Shown here one piece after another: positions 1 through 8,646 of a DNA stretch of 64,000 nt. Below the pieces are notes generated by a model. The model was given only the letters and a program-made list of their open reading frames with translations. It had not been told where the DNA came from and searched no databases. The stretch spans positions 62,001 through 126,000 of the forward strand of contig JAHCHW010000008.1 of NCBI GenBank assembly GCA_026129525.1, given 5' to 3'. Position 1 is the first letter of the stretch. Each line of letters opens with the position of its first letter. The stretch is from Chitinophagales bacterium. Its GTDB lineage: Bacteria; Bacteroidota; Bacteroidia; Chitinophagales; LD1. The position numbers and the translations under genes are program-made.

Positions 1-1
1 G

Positions 2-874
<873 letters not shown>

Positions 875-942
875 TCCGGTAACCGGTAGATAGTAAATAA
901 TATTTAGACCAATTCGACCGACCGCTATCTAACTACTAATCT

Positions 943-1191
943 ATGACTCTCGAAATTCTAACACCCGAAAAAAAGCTGTTCACCGGAGAAGCTACTTTAG
1001 TGCAACTTCCCGGGGTGGATGGTTTGTTTGAAATACTCGATAAACACGCACCTCTTATTTCTGCGCTTGGCAAAGGAACCGTAAAAGTGAATGGTAAAGA
1101 CGGAGTAAAAAACTTTTCCATCAACGGAGGGTTTGTAGAGTGCCTCAACAACAAAGTAATTGTTTGTGCCGAAGGCGGAGTAGTTGCCTAA
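943..1191 (+). CDS. atpC: F0F1 ATP synthase subunit epsilon, short form
   Basis: Epsilon subunit of F1, linking the central stalk to the c-ring. At 82 residues it covers only the N-terminal beta-sandwich domain (MTLEILTPEKKLFTGEA, then LPGVDGLFEILDKHAPLISALGKG). The C-terminal helical hairpin that acts as an inhibitory brake in the 130-140-residue proteobacterial versions is absent. Short epsilon subunits are normal in Bacteroidota, so this is family-typical and not a truncation. The ATG at 943 follows atpD by 68 nt, and a strong hairpin terminator follows the stop, closing the atpDC unit. Confidence 0.95.
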   Translation: MTLEILTPEKKLFTGEATLVQLPGVDGLFEILDKHAPLISALGKGTVKVNGKDGVKNFSINGGFVECLNNKVIVCAEGGVVA

Positions 1192-1207
1192 GGTTATTTT
1201 AATACGC

Positions 1208-1260
1208 GAAAGTGCCGCTGTGCGAAGGATTACCTTCCATCGGCACTTTCTGCTTTTTAT
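1208..1260 (+). terminator. Rho-independent terminator after atpDC
   Basis: A perfect 10-bp stem GAAAGTGCCG/CGGCACTTTC (1208-1217 and 1241-1250) encloses a smaller inner hairpin GAAGG-ATTA-CCTTC, followed by TGCTTTTTAT. It sits 16 nt after the atpC stop. Confidence 0.85.
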
Positions 1261-1301
1261 GCATTTTTACCCGAATGATTTTACACGCTTGTTAAGCGCC
1301 T

Positions 1302-2246
1302 ATGCAAAAGTGGAAACAGAAAGCAATTGTTCAGAAAGCGATTTCGTATTTGCCCTTTGGGCATAAGGTGAATTATTTATTTCAGAAGTATGTTACCAAA
1401 GGCGTTTATTTAACCGATACATACTTTTACGACCGGCTCGAACACGCCAAAGTACATTTAGATGGTTACAGAAAGTTTAGCGGCAACCTTGTTCCTGCTT
1501 CAACCTTAGAGATAGGAACCGGTTGGTATCCCACAGTTCCCATCTGTTTTTTTCTATCAGGTGCCGATAAAATTTATTCTGTTGACATTTCCTTTCTTAC
1601 CTCAAAAGAACGGATTCAGAGTACCCTTCTGAAATTTGAGGAAAGCAAACAAGCAGGGCAGTTGGAAAAATACATTCCGGTTATTCCGGAACGGTTTGCC
1701 GTTATTAACCTATTGCTAAAGAACTATACCAACCTGACCTTAGACGAAATTCTGCAACAACTGCACATAACTTACCTTATTGAAGATGCACGAAACCTAA
1801 CGCTCCCCGATAACTCAATTGATTTGGTTCATTCCAATAACACCTTCGAGCACATTTACCCCGAAATTCTTGCTCCTATTTTAAAAGAGTTTAAACGAGT
1901 AGTAAAAAAAGATGGAGGCGTACTATCACACGCCATTGATATGTCCGACCACTTTGCTCATTTCGACACATCCATCAACATTTACCATTTTCTACGTTTT
2001 ACTGACAACGAATGGAAATGGATTGATAATTCCATACAACCGCAAAGCAGGCTGCGGTTTTACGACTATAAGAAAATGTACGCTGAACTGGGAATTCCCA
2101 TTTCGGAAGAAACATGCCGGGCAGGAAATATTACAGCATTACAAAATGTTCCACTTGCAGCCAAATATGCAACATATCCGCTTCAGGAAACTGCTGTAAG
2201 CCATTGTCATTTTATTTCAAACATGCGTTCAGCTACCAACTCTTAA
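1302..2246 (+). CDS. Class I SAM-dependent methyltransferase
   Basis: A 314-residue protein with a Rossmann-like methyltransferase core. Motif I is LEIGTGWYPTVPI near residue 69. An acidic strand end follows (YSVDIS), then the post-motif LPDNSIDLVHSNNTFEHI and the KEFKRVVKKDGG segment that precedes the last strands in Methyltransf_11-type enzymes. The substrate cannot be read from the sequence; the family includes enzymes acting on quinones, small metabolites and glycans. It lies alone between the atpDC terminator and two convergent small lipoprotein genes, and its 3' end overlaps the first of these by 14 nt. The ATG at 1302 was chosen because it begins a continuous domain. A different-frame ORF at 1184-1366 overlapping the start is not credible. 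Confidence 0.85.
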   Translation: MQKWKQKAIVQKAISYLPFGHKVNYLFQKYVTKGVYLTDTYFYDRLEHAKVHLDGYRKFSGNLVPASTLEIGTGWYPTVPICFFLSGADKIYSVDISFLTSKERIQSTLLKFEESKQAGQLEKYIPVIPERFAVINLLLKNYTNLTLDEILQQLHITYLIEDARNLTLPDNSIDLVHSNNTFEHIYPEILAPILKEFKRVVKKDGGVLSHAIDMSDHFAHFDTSINIYHFLRFTDNEWKWIDNSIQPQSRLRFYDYKKMYAELGIPISEETCRAGNITALQNVPLAAKYATYPLQETAVSHCHFISNMRSATNS

Positions 2247-2424
2247 AACAATTGTAGCCCGCCATTTCGTAAAAGTCAACAGCCGCTCCGTACTCGGCAT
2301 TGGTGTTATAGTCCTTTTCGCAAACGCGCACATCGCTGCCTTGTTGTTGGGTGCAAGTGGTGCATTTAGAGCAGGAAGCGAAACCTGCTGTGGCAAACAG
2401 TGCCATTAATACGAACCCCTTCAT
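2233..2424 (-). CDS. Small cysteine-rich lipoprotein, unknown function
   Basis: A 63-residue product starting MKGFVLMALFATAGFASCSK, a lipoprotein-type signal with the likely lipidated Cys at 18. The mature part is only about 45 residues and holds several more Cys (CTTCTQQQGS, VCEKDY, YNCFKSW), suggesting disulfides or metal binding outside the cytoplasm. Short proteins of this kind with a CxxC near the lipid anchor are seen in Bacteroidota but have no assigned role that I know of. It is transcribed convergently to the methyltransferase and overlaps it by 14 nt. The signal peptide supports it being real despite its size. Confidence 0.65.
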   Translation of the reverse strand: MKGFVLMALFATAGFASCSKCTTCTQQQGSDVRVCEKDYNTNAEYGAAVDFYEMAGYNCFKSW

Positions 2425-2526
2425 AGCTTTTGTTTTTGATTACAATTACTCAACGTAAAAGAACCGTGCCGAAGTATGCCGGCAAAGGGAAGATGTTTCT
2501 TAAAAAAATTGAAAGGGAGGAATTTT

Positions 2527-2955
2527 CTATTGCAAACTCTTCACGTAGTTCAATATTCGACCAAACTGCGCTTCGTACTTAAGTTTTTGGACTGCTAACT
2601 CGGCTGAGTCAGTTTGGTTGCTGATGAATTGTGAGCCGGTAATCATTTTGTAGCAATAGCTTTGGTACAAGTGATACACATTATAACAGGTTGAAGTTTG
2701 CTCGTACAGCTCGCCAATGGAATACACTTCCTGATTTGCCAGTATCAGTTCGGTATCGTAGCAGTTGTCGCAATGCCCTGTGTTAGCATAGTCGTTTAAG
2801 CGGGCATCCAACACACCTATAACCAAAGCGCGGGCATTATCAAACTTTTGATAAATAACAGGATTGCGGCACTCAGGGCTTATAAATGCTTCTTCCTTTT
2901 TGCACGAAGAAAACAGCATGAGAATGATACCCGAAAAAACGAACGCCTTTTGCAT
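2527..2955 (-). CDS. Lipoprotein of unknown function
   Basis: A 142-residue protein. The frame is open further upstream, but the ATG at 2955 gives a clean lipoprotein signal (MQKAFVFSGIILMLFSSCKK, Cys18), so this start is preferred over the longer ORF. The mature domain holds six more Cys, including HCDNCYDTE and YQSYCYKM, and a predicted helical tail ending ILNYVKSLQ. I do not recognise the family. It is divergent from atpA, with about 155 nt between the two starts, and lies about 100 nt upstream of the other small Cys-rich lipoprotein on the same strand. The two may be co-transcribed. Confidence 0.7.
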   Translation of the reverse strand: MQKAFVFSGIILMLFSSCKKEEAFISPECRNPVIYQKFDNARALVIGVLDARLNDYANTGHCDNCYDTELILANQEVYSIGELYEQTSTCYNVYHLYQSYCYKMITGSQFISNQTDSAELAVQKLKYEAQFGRILNYVKSLQ

Positions 2956-3043
2956 AAAACCTTGATTTTGCGCTAAGGTATCAATTTCGGTTTTGCCTGC
3001 AATTTTTGCTCCTTGATACTTCCCTTCAAAGGCCCAAATCTTA

Positions 3044-3074
3044 TTTGAAATTGTGTCTCGTTCTTCTATTTTTG
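3044..3074 (+). promoter_or_regulatory. Predicted Bacteroidota promoter for atpA
   Basis: TTTG at 3044-3047 and TATTTTTG at 3067-3074, separated by 19 nt, match the Bacteroidota housekeeping consensus (TTTG, 17-20 nt, TAnnTTTG). Transcription would begin about 30 nt upstream of the atpA ATG at 3111. It indicates that atpA-atpG is transcribed separately from atpDC. Confidence 0.6.
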
Positions 3075-3110
3075 CCGCGCTTTTCAAAAAACAATAAAAC
3101 AACTATAACA

Positions 3111-4691
3111 ATGGCAGATGTAAAACCGGATGAGATTTCAGCGATTTTGCGCGAACAACTCTCCAACTTTAAAACCGCAGCTGAACTTCAGGAAGTGGGT
3201 ACCGTATTGCAGGTGGGTGATGGTATTGCCCGCGTTTACGGATTAACCAACGCACGTGCCGGTGAACTGGTGCAGTTCGACAGCGGAGTAAAAGCCATCG
3301 TTCTTAACCTGGAAGAAGACAACGTAGGGGTGGTTTTGATGGGGGCTTCTGATAAAATTAAAGAAGGCGATACCGTAAAACGCACCGGGGTTATTGCCTC
3401 TATTAAGGTAGGCGAAGGAATGGTAGGTCGTGTAGTAAACACCCTTGGCGAACCTATTGACGGCAAAGGACCGATTACCGGAGATTTATACGAAATGCCC
3501 TTAGAGCGCAAAGCACCCGGGGTAATTTACCGCCAGCCGGTAAACGAGCCGCTGCAAACCGGTATTAAGGCGATTGATGCCATGATTCCGATTGGTCGCG
3601 GACAACGCGAATTGATTATCGGTGACCGTCAGGTGGGAAAAACTGCCGTGGCTATTGACACCATCATTAATCAAAAAGAATTTTACGAAAAAGGAGAGCC
3701 GGTTTACTGTATTTATGTAGCCTGCGGACAAAAAGCATCTACCGTTGCCCGTGTGGTAAAAACACTGGAAGAAAACGGAGCGATGGCTTATACCGTAGTG
3801 GTTTCCGCTTCGGCTGCCGACCCTGCCCCGCTTCAGTTCTATGCTCCTTTTGCCGGATGTGCCGTAGGCGAATATTTCCGCGACACAGGCCGCCCGGCTT
3901 TAATTGTTTACGATGATTTATCGAAACAAGCGGTGGCTTACCGCGAAGTTTCCTTGCTGCTCCGCAGACCTCCGGGACGCGAAGCTTACCCCGGTGATGT
4001 ATTTTACCTGCACAGCCGTTTGTTAGAGCGTGCCGCTAAGGTGAACGCCAATCAGGAAGTGGCATCGAGCATGAACGACCTTCCGGAATCTATCCGCCAC
4101 ATGGTAAAAGGTGGTGGTTCACTAACTGCATTACCCATTATTGAAACACAGGCCGGTGACGTTTCCGCTTACATTCCTACCAACGTAATTTCTATTACCG
4201 ATGGTCAGATATTTTTGGAATCGAACCTGTTTAACGCAGGTATTCGCCCCGCTATTAACGTGGGTATTTCGGTAAGCCGTGTGGGTGGTAACGCGCAAAT
4301 TAAAGCAATGAAAAAAGTGGCCGGAACATTGAAGTTGGACCAGGCGCAATACCGCGAGTTGGAAGCCTTCTCAAAGTTTGGTTCCGATTTGGATGCTGCC
4401 ACTAAAGCCGTATTGGACAAAGGTGCCCGCAACGTGGAAATTCTGAAGCAAGGGCAGTTTTCTCCCTTCACGGTAGAAAAGCAAATTGCCATTCTTTACA
4501 TAGGAACCAAAAACCTGGCAGCAAAAGTGCCGGTTGGTAAAATGAAGGATTTCGAAAAAGATTTTCTAACCCAGTTGGAAACCCGTTTCCCTGAGGTGCT
4601 GAAAGGGTTGAGAAACCCTATGGATGCGGCTGTTGAAAAGCAGTTGGCAGACTTAGCAGCCGAAGTTTCTTTGAATTATTCACGCAACTAA
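3111..4691 (+). CDS. atpA: F0F1 ATP synthase subunit alpha
   Basis: Non-catalytic alpha subunit of F1, 526 residues, normal length. The P-loop GDRQVGKT begins at residue 171, and the conserved [20 protein letters not shown] segment and the arginine-finger region [14 protein letters not shown] are present. The open frame extends upstream to 3006, but the ATG at 3111 begins the standard N-terminus [17 protein letters not shown] and lies just after a well-formed promoter. atpG follows 36 nt downstream. The genes normally found before atpA in Bacteroidota (atpB, atpE, atpF, atpH) are not here: the upstream neighbour is a divergent lipoprotein. The F1 genes are therefore split from the F0 genes in this genome. 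Confidence 0.98.
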   Translation: MADVKPDEISAILREQLSNFKTAAELQEVGTVLQVGDGIARVYGLTNARAGELVQFDSGVKAIVLNLEEDNVGVVLMGASDKIKEGDTVKRTGVIASIKVGEGMVGRVVNTLGEPIDGKGPITGDLYEMPLERKAPGVIYRQPVNEPLQTGIKAIDAMIPIGRGQRELIIGDRQVGKTAVAIDTIINQKEFYEKGEPVYCIYVACGQKASTVARVVKTLEENGAMAYTVVVSASAADPAPLQFYAPFAGCAVGEYFRDTGRPALIVYDDLSKQAVAYREVSLLLRRPPGREAYPGDVFYLHSRLLERAAKVNANQEVASSMNDLPESIRHMVKGGGSLTALPIIETQAGDVSAYIPTNVISITDGQIFLESNLFNAGIRPAINVGISVSRVGGNAQIKAMKKVAGTLKLDQAQYRELEAFSKFGSDLDAATKAVLDKGARNVEILKQGQFSPFTVEKQIAILYIGTKNLAAKVPVGKMKDFEKDFLTQLETRFPEVLKGLRNPMDAAVEKQLADLAAEVSLNYSRN

Positions 4692-4697
4692 TTCCCG

Positions 4698-4717
4698 GGT
4701 CAGACCAAGGTCTGACC
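4698..4717 (+). repeat. Perfect hairpin in the atpA-atpG spacer
   Basis: GGTCAGACC-AA-GGTCTGACC is a 9-bp perfect inverted repeat with a 2-nt centre, occupying most of the 36-nt intercistronic gap. There is no T-tract, so termination is unlikely. mRNA processing or differential stability between atpA and atpG messages is a possible role. Confidence 0.6.
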
Positions 4718-4727
4718 GAAGTATAAC

Positions 4728-5624
4728 ATGGCAAACCTTAAAGAAGTAAGAATACGTTTAGCGAGTGTAAACACTACGCAGCAAATTACTAAGGCAATGA
4801 AATTGGTGGCTGCTTCGAAGTTGAAACGCGCGCAGGATCGCATTTTGCAAATGCGCCCGTACTCCGAAAAGCTAAACGAAATTCTGAGCAACATTATGAG
4901 CAATCTGGAAGGAGGCTCATCGCTCAGCTTTAACAAAAAGCGCGAAGCAAAAAATGTGCTGGTAGTGCTTATTACTTCCGATAAAGGATTGTGCGGTGGC
5001 TTTAATTCAAACCTTATTAAAACCGCCCGCAGGTTAGCCAACGAAACATACGCTGCTCAAAAGCAGAAAGGCGGATTAACCTTTTTGTGCATCGGCAAAA
5101 AAGGCTACGATTATTTTAAAAAAGAAAAAGACATCAACTTTATTACCGATTACCAGCAGTTATTCAGCAATTTGAATTTTGATAACTCGCAGGCGGTTTC
5201 CGAAAACCTGATGAAATGGTTTTTGGAAGAAAAGTATGATGTAGTGGAACTGGTGTACGCCAAGTTTGTGAATGCCGCTACGCAGAAATTTCTGGTAGAA
5301 CGTTTCCTTCCGGTGGCTCCGGGACAAACTGAAGGCGGCAAAAAGAGCACCACCAAAGCCGACTATATTTTTGAACCTGAAAAGGAAAAACTGCTCGAAG
5401 AATTGGTTCCGAAAATTCTGAACACACAATTCTTTAAAGCCTTATTAGATTCCAATGCATCGGAACACGGTGCGCGCATGGTAGCTATGGATTCGGCTAC
5501 CAACAACGCACAAGAACTGATGCGCCAGTTGCGTATTCTTTACAACCGCGAGCGTCAGGCTGCCATTACCAAAGAAATTTTGGAAATTGTGGGCGGTGCC
5601 GCAGCGTTGGAAGAGAACGGTTAA
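4728..5624 (+). CDS. atpG: F0F1 ATP synthase subunit gamma
   Basis: Central rotor shaft of F1, 298 residues. The N-terminal coiled-coil helix (MANLKEVRIRLASVNTTQQI, then TKAMKLVAASKLKRAQ) and the C-terminal helix (ARMVAMDSATNNAQELM, then RQRQAAITKEILEIVGGAAAL-like residues) form the antiparallel shaft. The middle contains the ITSDKGLCGGFNSNL signature. Length is typical. It is co-transcribed with atpA and is the last ATP synthase gene here; scpB follows 74 nt later after a hairpin. Confidence 0.97.
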   Translation: MANLKEVRIRLASVNTTQQITKAMKLVAASKLKRAQDRILQMRPYSEKLNEILSNIMSNLEGGSSLSFNKKREAKNVLVVLITSDKGLCGGFNSNLIKTARRLANETYAAQKQKGGLTFLCIGKKGYDYFKKEKDINFITDYQQLFSNLNFDNSQAVSENLMKWFLEEKYDVVELVYAKFVNAATQKFLVERFLPVAPGQTEGGKKSTTKADYIFEPEKEKLLEELVPKILNTQFFKALLDSNASEHGARMVAMDSATNNAQELMRQLRILYNRERQAAITKEILEIVGGAAALEENG

Positions 5625-5628
5625 TGAA

Positions 5629-5674
5629 GTTGATTAAGTTGCACTGCTATTGCAACTTAGTCCACGCAATCAAC
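5629..5674 (+). repeat. Nested inverted repeat after atpG
   Basis: Inner stem AAGTTGCA/TGCAACTT (5636-5643, 5651-5658; 7-nt loop), with outer arms GTTGATT/AATCAAC (5629-5635, 5668-5674). There is no run of T, so it may be an mRNA 3'-end stabiliser or part of the scpB leader. It ends about 25 nt before the scpB start. Confidence 0.5.
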
Positions 5675-5698
5675 TAATTACAAAATCAATCAAATCCA

Positions 5699-6322
5699 TT
5701 GGAGAATCTTCACCAACATATCGAAGCATTGGTTTTCAGCTCGGAAAGCGCTGTTACCATTGACGATATTGTGGAAGCACTCAAAAAAGCCGCCCCCGGT
5801 ATCGTGCTCGATGAAAAAGTGGTAGAGCAAATTCTGAGCGATTTACAGGAAAAATTCCGAAGCGACATTTTTGCGTTTGAACTGCGCGTAATTGGCGGAG
5901 GCTATCAGTTTTTTTCGAAACCGGAGTATCACCACACCGTAGCAGCGTTGATTGGCATGAAAGAAAAGAAACGCCTTTCTACCGCTGCGCTCGAAACGCT
6001 TTCCATTATTGCCTACCGCGGACCCGTTACTAAAGTTGAATGTGAAAAAATTCGTGGAGTAAATTGCGATTACTCGGTAGAGAAATTGCTGGAGAAAGAA
6101 CTGATTGAAGTGGCAGGAAGAATTGAAGATGCGCCCGGCAAACCGGTGCTTTACAAGGTAACGCAAAATTTTCTCGACTACTTCGGCATTAACTCTACCA
6201 ACGAGTTGCCTAAACTGAAAGATGTGTTGCCGCCTATGGAGGAAAATGTAGTAGGTACGGCTCCTGATAGTATTTCGGATGTTGTTAACGAACAACCCGC
6301 TGCTGATTCTGAAAATTTGTAA
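5699..6322 (+). CDS. scpB: Segregation and condensation protein B
   Basis: Kleisin-associated winged-helix subunit of the bacterial SMC-ScpAB condensin, needed for chromosome compaction and segregation. It has 207 residues. The family signature is LSTAALETLSIIAYRGPVTK near residue 97, followed by IRGVNCDYSVEKLLEKELIE and GRIEDAPGKPVLYKVT, which are the two winged-helix domains. The C-terminal 45 residues are acidic and low-complexity, as usual for Bacteroidota ScpB. The start is TTG at 5699 (MENLHQHIEALVFSSE), chosen because it gives the standard N-terminus; no in-frame ATG lies nearby. Neither scpA nor smc is in the window. Confidence 0.93.
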   Translation: MENLHQHIEALVFSSESAVTIDDIVEALKKAAPGIVLDEKVVEQILSDLQEKFRSDIFAFELRVIGGGYQFFSKPEYHHTVAALIGMKEKKRLSTAALETLSIIAYRGPVTKVECEKIRGVNCDYSVEKLLEKELIEVAGRIEDAPGKPVLYKVTQNFLDYFGINSTNELPKLKDVLPPMEENVVGTAPDSISDVVNEQPAADSENL

Positions 6323-6346
6323 AAAGCGTTGCAACTGCCTACTTTG
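6316..6346 (+). promoter_or_regulatory. Candidate promoter for the DUF4476 gene
   Basis: TTTG at 6316-6319, 20 nt, then TACTTTG at 6340-6346. This is close to the Bacteroidota consensus but one base short in the -7 spacer. It overlaps the end of scpB and lies 40 nt before the ATG at 6386. Confidence 0.4.
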
Positions 6347-6385
6347 GCACATCGCTTGGCATTACTCCATCCAAAATAAAAAACT

Positions 6386-7336
6386 ATGAACAAGAAACTA
6401 CTCGCACATGCAACCTGCCTGATGATGTTCCTCGCAGTTGCCGCACAACCGCAACCGGTTGGTCACCTCACCATTTTTTCGGAAGACGGAGACAAATTCT
6501 TCCTTATCCTGAACGGAGAAAAGCAAAACAACGTAGCGCAAACCAACCTGCGCGTAGAAGACCTTACACAGGACTACTATAATGCCAAGGTGATTTTTGA
6601 AGATCAAACTTTGGGCGAAATAAGCAAGAACTACCTTGCCATTGCCGATGCTAACGCGGTAAAGCAGGATGTTACCTACAAAATCAAAAAGAACAAGAAC
6701 AACGGGAAAATGACGCTGAACTTTTTCAGCATGACACCCGTGGTGCAAGGCTATGTTCCGCCATCGAATGTATATGTGGTTCGCACCGGGCAACCACAAC
6801 CGCCTGCAACCATAGTAACCACTACACCTGCTTCAACAACTGTTACACAAACTACCACCACCACCACCGGCACAGGTGGAACCGTAGGGGCTAACGTAAA
6901 TATGGGCGGCATAAATGTGGGTGTTACCATTAACGACCCTTTGCTGAATGGAACCGTTACACAAACCACCACTACTACACATACTACTACCAATGCAAGT
7001 ATGAACACCACTACCACACAACCTGCTAATGTTGGATGCCGCGGTACATACCCTATGGGTTCATCCGATTTTTCGAGTGCATTGGCTTCGGTAAAAAATC
7101 AAAGCTTTGATGAAACCCGCTTAAAAAGCGCCAAGCAAATTGCCGGAGGCAACTGTTTAAGCGCTACGCAAATTGCCGACATCTGCAAAGTATTTGGTTT
7201 CGAAGCTACCAAACTCGACTTTGCCAAGTTTGCTTACGACCGCTGCACCGAGCCGCAAAACTACTTTAAGGTAAACAATGTATTCGGTTTTAGTTCGAGT
7301 GTAGATGAATTGAACGACTACATTACCGGCAGATAA
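6386..7336 (+). CDS. Secreted DUF4476-domain protein with Thr-rich linker
   Basis: A 316-residue exported protein. It has a signal peptide (MNKKLLAHATCLMMFLAVAA), then an N-terminal beta-rich domain of about 110 residues beginning PVGHLTIFSEDGDKFFLILN. Residues about 140-212 form a Thr-rich low-complexity linker with many TTTT runs, and a C-terminal helical DUF4476 domain follows (from about 225: FSSALASVKNQSFDETRL, CLSATQIADICKVFGFE, LDFAKFAYDRC). This domain layout is common and restricted to Bacteroidota; its function is not known. The linker suggests a flexible periplasmic or surface spacer. The gene is closed by a strong terminator. Confidence 0.85.
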   Translation: MNKKLLAHATCLMMFLAVAAQPQPVGHLTIFSEDGDKFFLILNGEKQNNVAQTNLRVEDLTQDYYNAKVIFEDQTLGEISKNYLAIADANAVKQDVTYKIKKNKNNGKMTLNFFSMTPVVQGYVPPSNVYVVRTGQPQPPATIVTTTPASTTVTQTTTTTTGTGGTVGANVNMGGINVGVTINDPLLNGTVTQTTTTTHTTTNASMNTTTTQPANVGCRGTYPMGSSDFSSALASVKNQSFDETRLKSAKQIAGGNCLSATQIADICKVFGFEATKLDFAKFAYDRCTEPQNYFKVNNVFGFSSSVDELNDYITGR

Positions 7337-7353
7337 ACCGTGAATAAGATTTT

Positions 7354-7388
7354 GAAAGGCTGCTCATTGGGCAGCCTTTCTTATTTTT
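7354..7388 (+). terminator. Rho-independent terminator after the DUF4476 gene
   Basis: Perfect 10-bp stem GAAAGGCTGC/GCAGCCTTTC (7354-7363, 7371-7380) with a 7-nt loop, followed by TTATTTTT. It ends only 8 nt before the ATG of the next gene, so it may also act as a leader attenuator for that gene. Confidence 0.85.
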
Positions 7389-7395
7389 AAGCAGG

Positions 7396-7938
7396 ATGAA
7401 AAAGCAACTCTTAGTCTTTATCCTTTTAGCTGCACTACACCTTGCCACTGCACAATCAACCAAACCGGTTTATAACCCTTGTGTGCTGATGGACAGCGTG
7501 GAAAAACATTTGGATTTTATCCGCCTGAATGTTTCGCGCATTTTTAGCGATACGGCAGAGTGCAAACAAAAACTGTTCGACAGTATTGCAGTGGCTTACC
7601 TGCAATCGAACGACAAAAAATATTTGGATGCGCTGGCGTACATGCGAAATTCAGGCGCAGCCGATAAAGTAGAAAATCTGTACACCGATGTTATCCGCAT
7701 TTTGGTGCAGAACGATTTCAGCGGATTTTTGCAGCAACTCTATTTGGCAAGAGGCAAGTATGTTTCGCTCGAAAAAGAATTGGTGGCAGCTATGAACATG
7801 ATAATTGACGGGCGACCGTACAAACAGAAATATTTGGGGCTGTTGAACATAGAGATAAGTAAAGCAACCGATGCAAAGGAAAGTGCGAAAGTTACTTACC
7901 TACAAAAACTGAAAACAAGGATTGAGGAGGATAAGTAG
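7396..7938 (+). CDS. Secreted protein of unknown function
   Basis: A 180-residue protein with a clear Sec signal peptide (MKKQLLVFILLAALHLATAQ, cleavage near AQS). The mature part is predicted mostly helical (SVEKHLDFIRLNVSRIF, NDKKYLDALAYMRN, VSLEKELVAAMNMII) and rich in Lys/Leu. Two Cys in the mature region (NPCVLMD, AECKQK) could form a disulfide. I do not recognise a family. It begins directly behind the DUF4476 terminator, so expression needs readthrough or a promoter inside the end of the preceding gene. Confidence 0.7.
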   Translation: MKKQLLVFILLAALHLATAQSTKPVYNPCVLMDSVEKHLDFIRLNVSRIFSDTAECKQKLFDSIAVAYLQSNDKKYLDALAYMRNSGAADKVENLYTDVIRILVQNDFSGFLQQLYLARGKYVSLEKELVAAMNMIIDGRPYKQKYLGLLNIEISKATDAKESAKVTYLQKLKTRIEEDK

Positions 7939-8018
7939 CCGGGCACCGATTTTTTGATTGCGCTTTCTATCTTGCACACCAATTCCGGTTTACAAAACGT
8001 TATAGGTTAAACATCGTT

Positions 8019-8549
8019 ATGACTCTTGCCGCCATCCTCGAAATTCTGAAATACACTCTTCCTGCACTTATCGTTTTCCTGACTGCTTACTTTTTGCTAA
8101 CCCGCTACATGCAAAAGGAAGCAACCGCCAAAGCCATTGAACTGAAAATGAAACGCGATAAGGAAATTGTGATGTTGCGCTTACAGGCGTATGAGCGGCT
8201 CGCATTGTTTCTGGAACGCATCAATTTTGCTGCGGTTATCTCCAGAGTTCGCACACCGGACATGCTGGCAAGCGAACTGCAATATGCTATGGTAAAAAAC
8301 ATCCGCGAAGAATTTGACCACAACCTTTCGCAACAGGTGTATATAAGCAGCAGTGCCTGGAATCTGATAGTGCAGGCAAAAGAGGAAATGATGAAAACTG
8401 TTAACCTGATAGGCACCCAATTACCGCCCGAAGCCAGTGCCGGACAGTTAATCAATGCGCTTTTTCACGGTATTCAGCAGGCAAATGCACCGTTGCCCAC
8501 CGAGCATGCACTGGAGTTTTTGAAGGAGGAAGCGAGAGGAATGTTTTAA
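8019..8549 (+). CDS. Membrane-anchored helical protein, conserved in Bacteroidota
   Basis: A 176-residue protein with one N-terminal transmembrane helix (about residues 8-30: ILKYTLPALIVFLTAYFLLT), followed by a charged amphipathic helix (KAIELKMKRDKEIVMLRLQA) and a cytoplasmic helical domain. The segment LQAYERLALFLERINF is typical of a family of small Bacteroidota membrane proteins without assigned function. The likely topology is N-out with the helical domain inside. It stands alone between the unknown secreted protein and purH. Confidence 0.7.
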   Translation: MTLAAILEILKYTLPALIVFLTAYFLLTRYMQKEATAKAIELKMKRDKEIVMLRLQAYERLALFLERINFAAVISRVRTPDMLASELQYAMVKNIREEFDHNLSQQVYISSSAWNLIVQAKEEMMKTVNLIGTQLPPEASAGQLINALFHGIQQANAPLPTEHALEFLKEEARGMF

Positions 8550-8646
8550 CCGTTTCCTTTTTTTGACCACCAAATTTCAACAGTCGTTTATATTCTTCGG
8601 GGCGCAACATTGAGGCAGGCGTATTTTTGCGCGCAAAATTCAGCCC

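Noticed and set aside
1184..1366. 60-codon ORF between atpC and the methyltransferase
   Set aside because: It spans the atpDC terminator, overlaps the true methyltransferase start in another frame and has no domain or signal peptide.
3006..3110. Upstream extension of atpA
   Set aside because: It covers the promoter elements and lacks similarity to AtpA; the ATG at 3111 gives the family N-terminus.
5636..5658. Hairpin after atpG as a terminator
   Set aside because: No T-tract follows and scpB begins soon after; listed only as an inverted repeat.
6751..7021. Val- and Cys-rich ORFs on the minus strand
   Set aside because: They are antisense readings of the Thr-rich linker of the DUF4476 protein (ACC/ACA/ACT runs).
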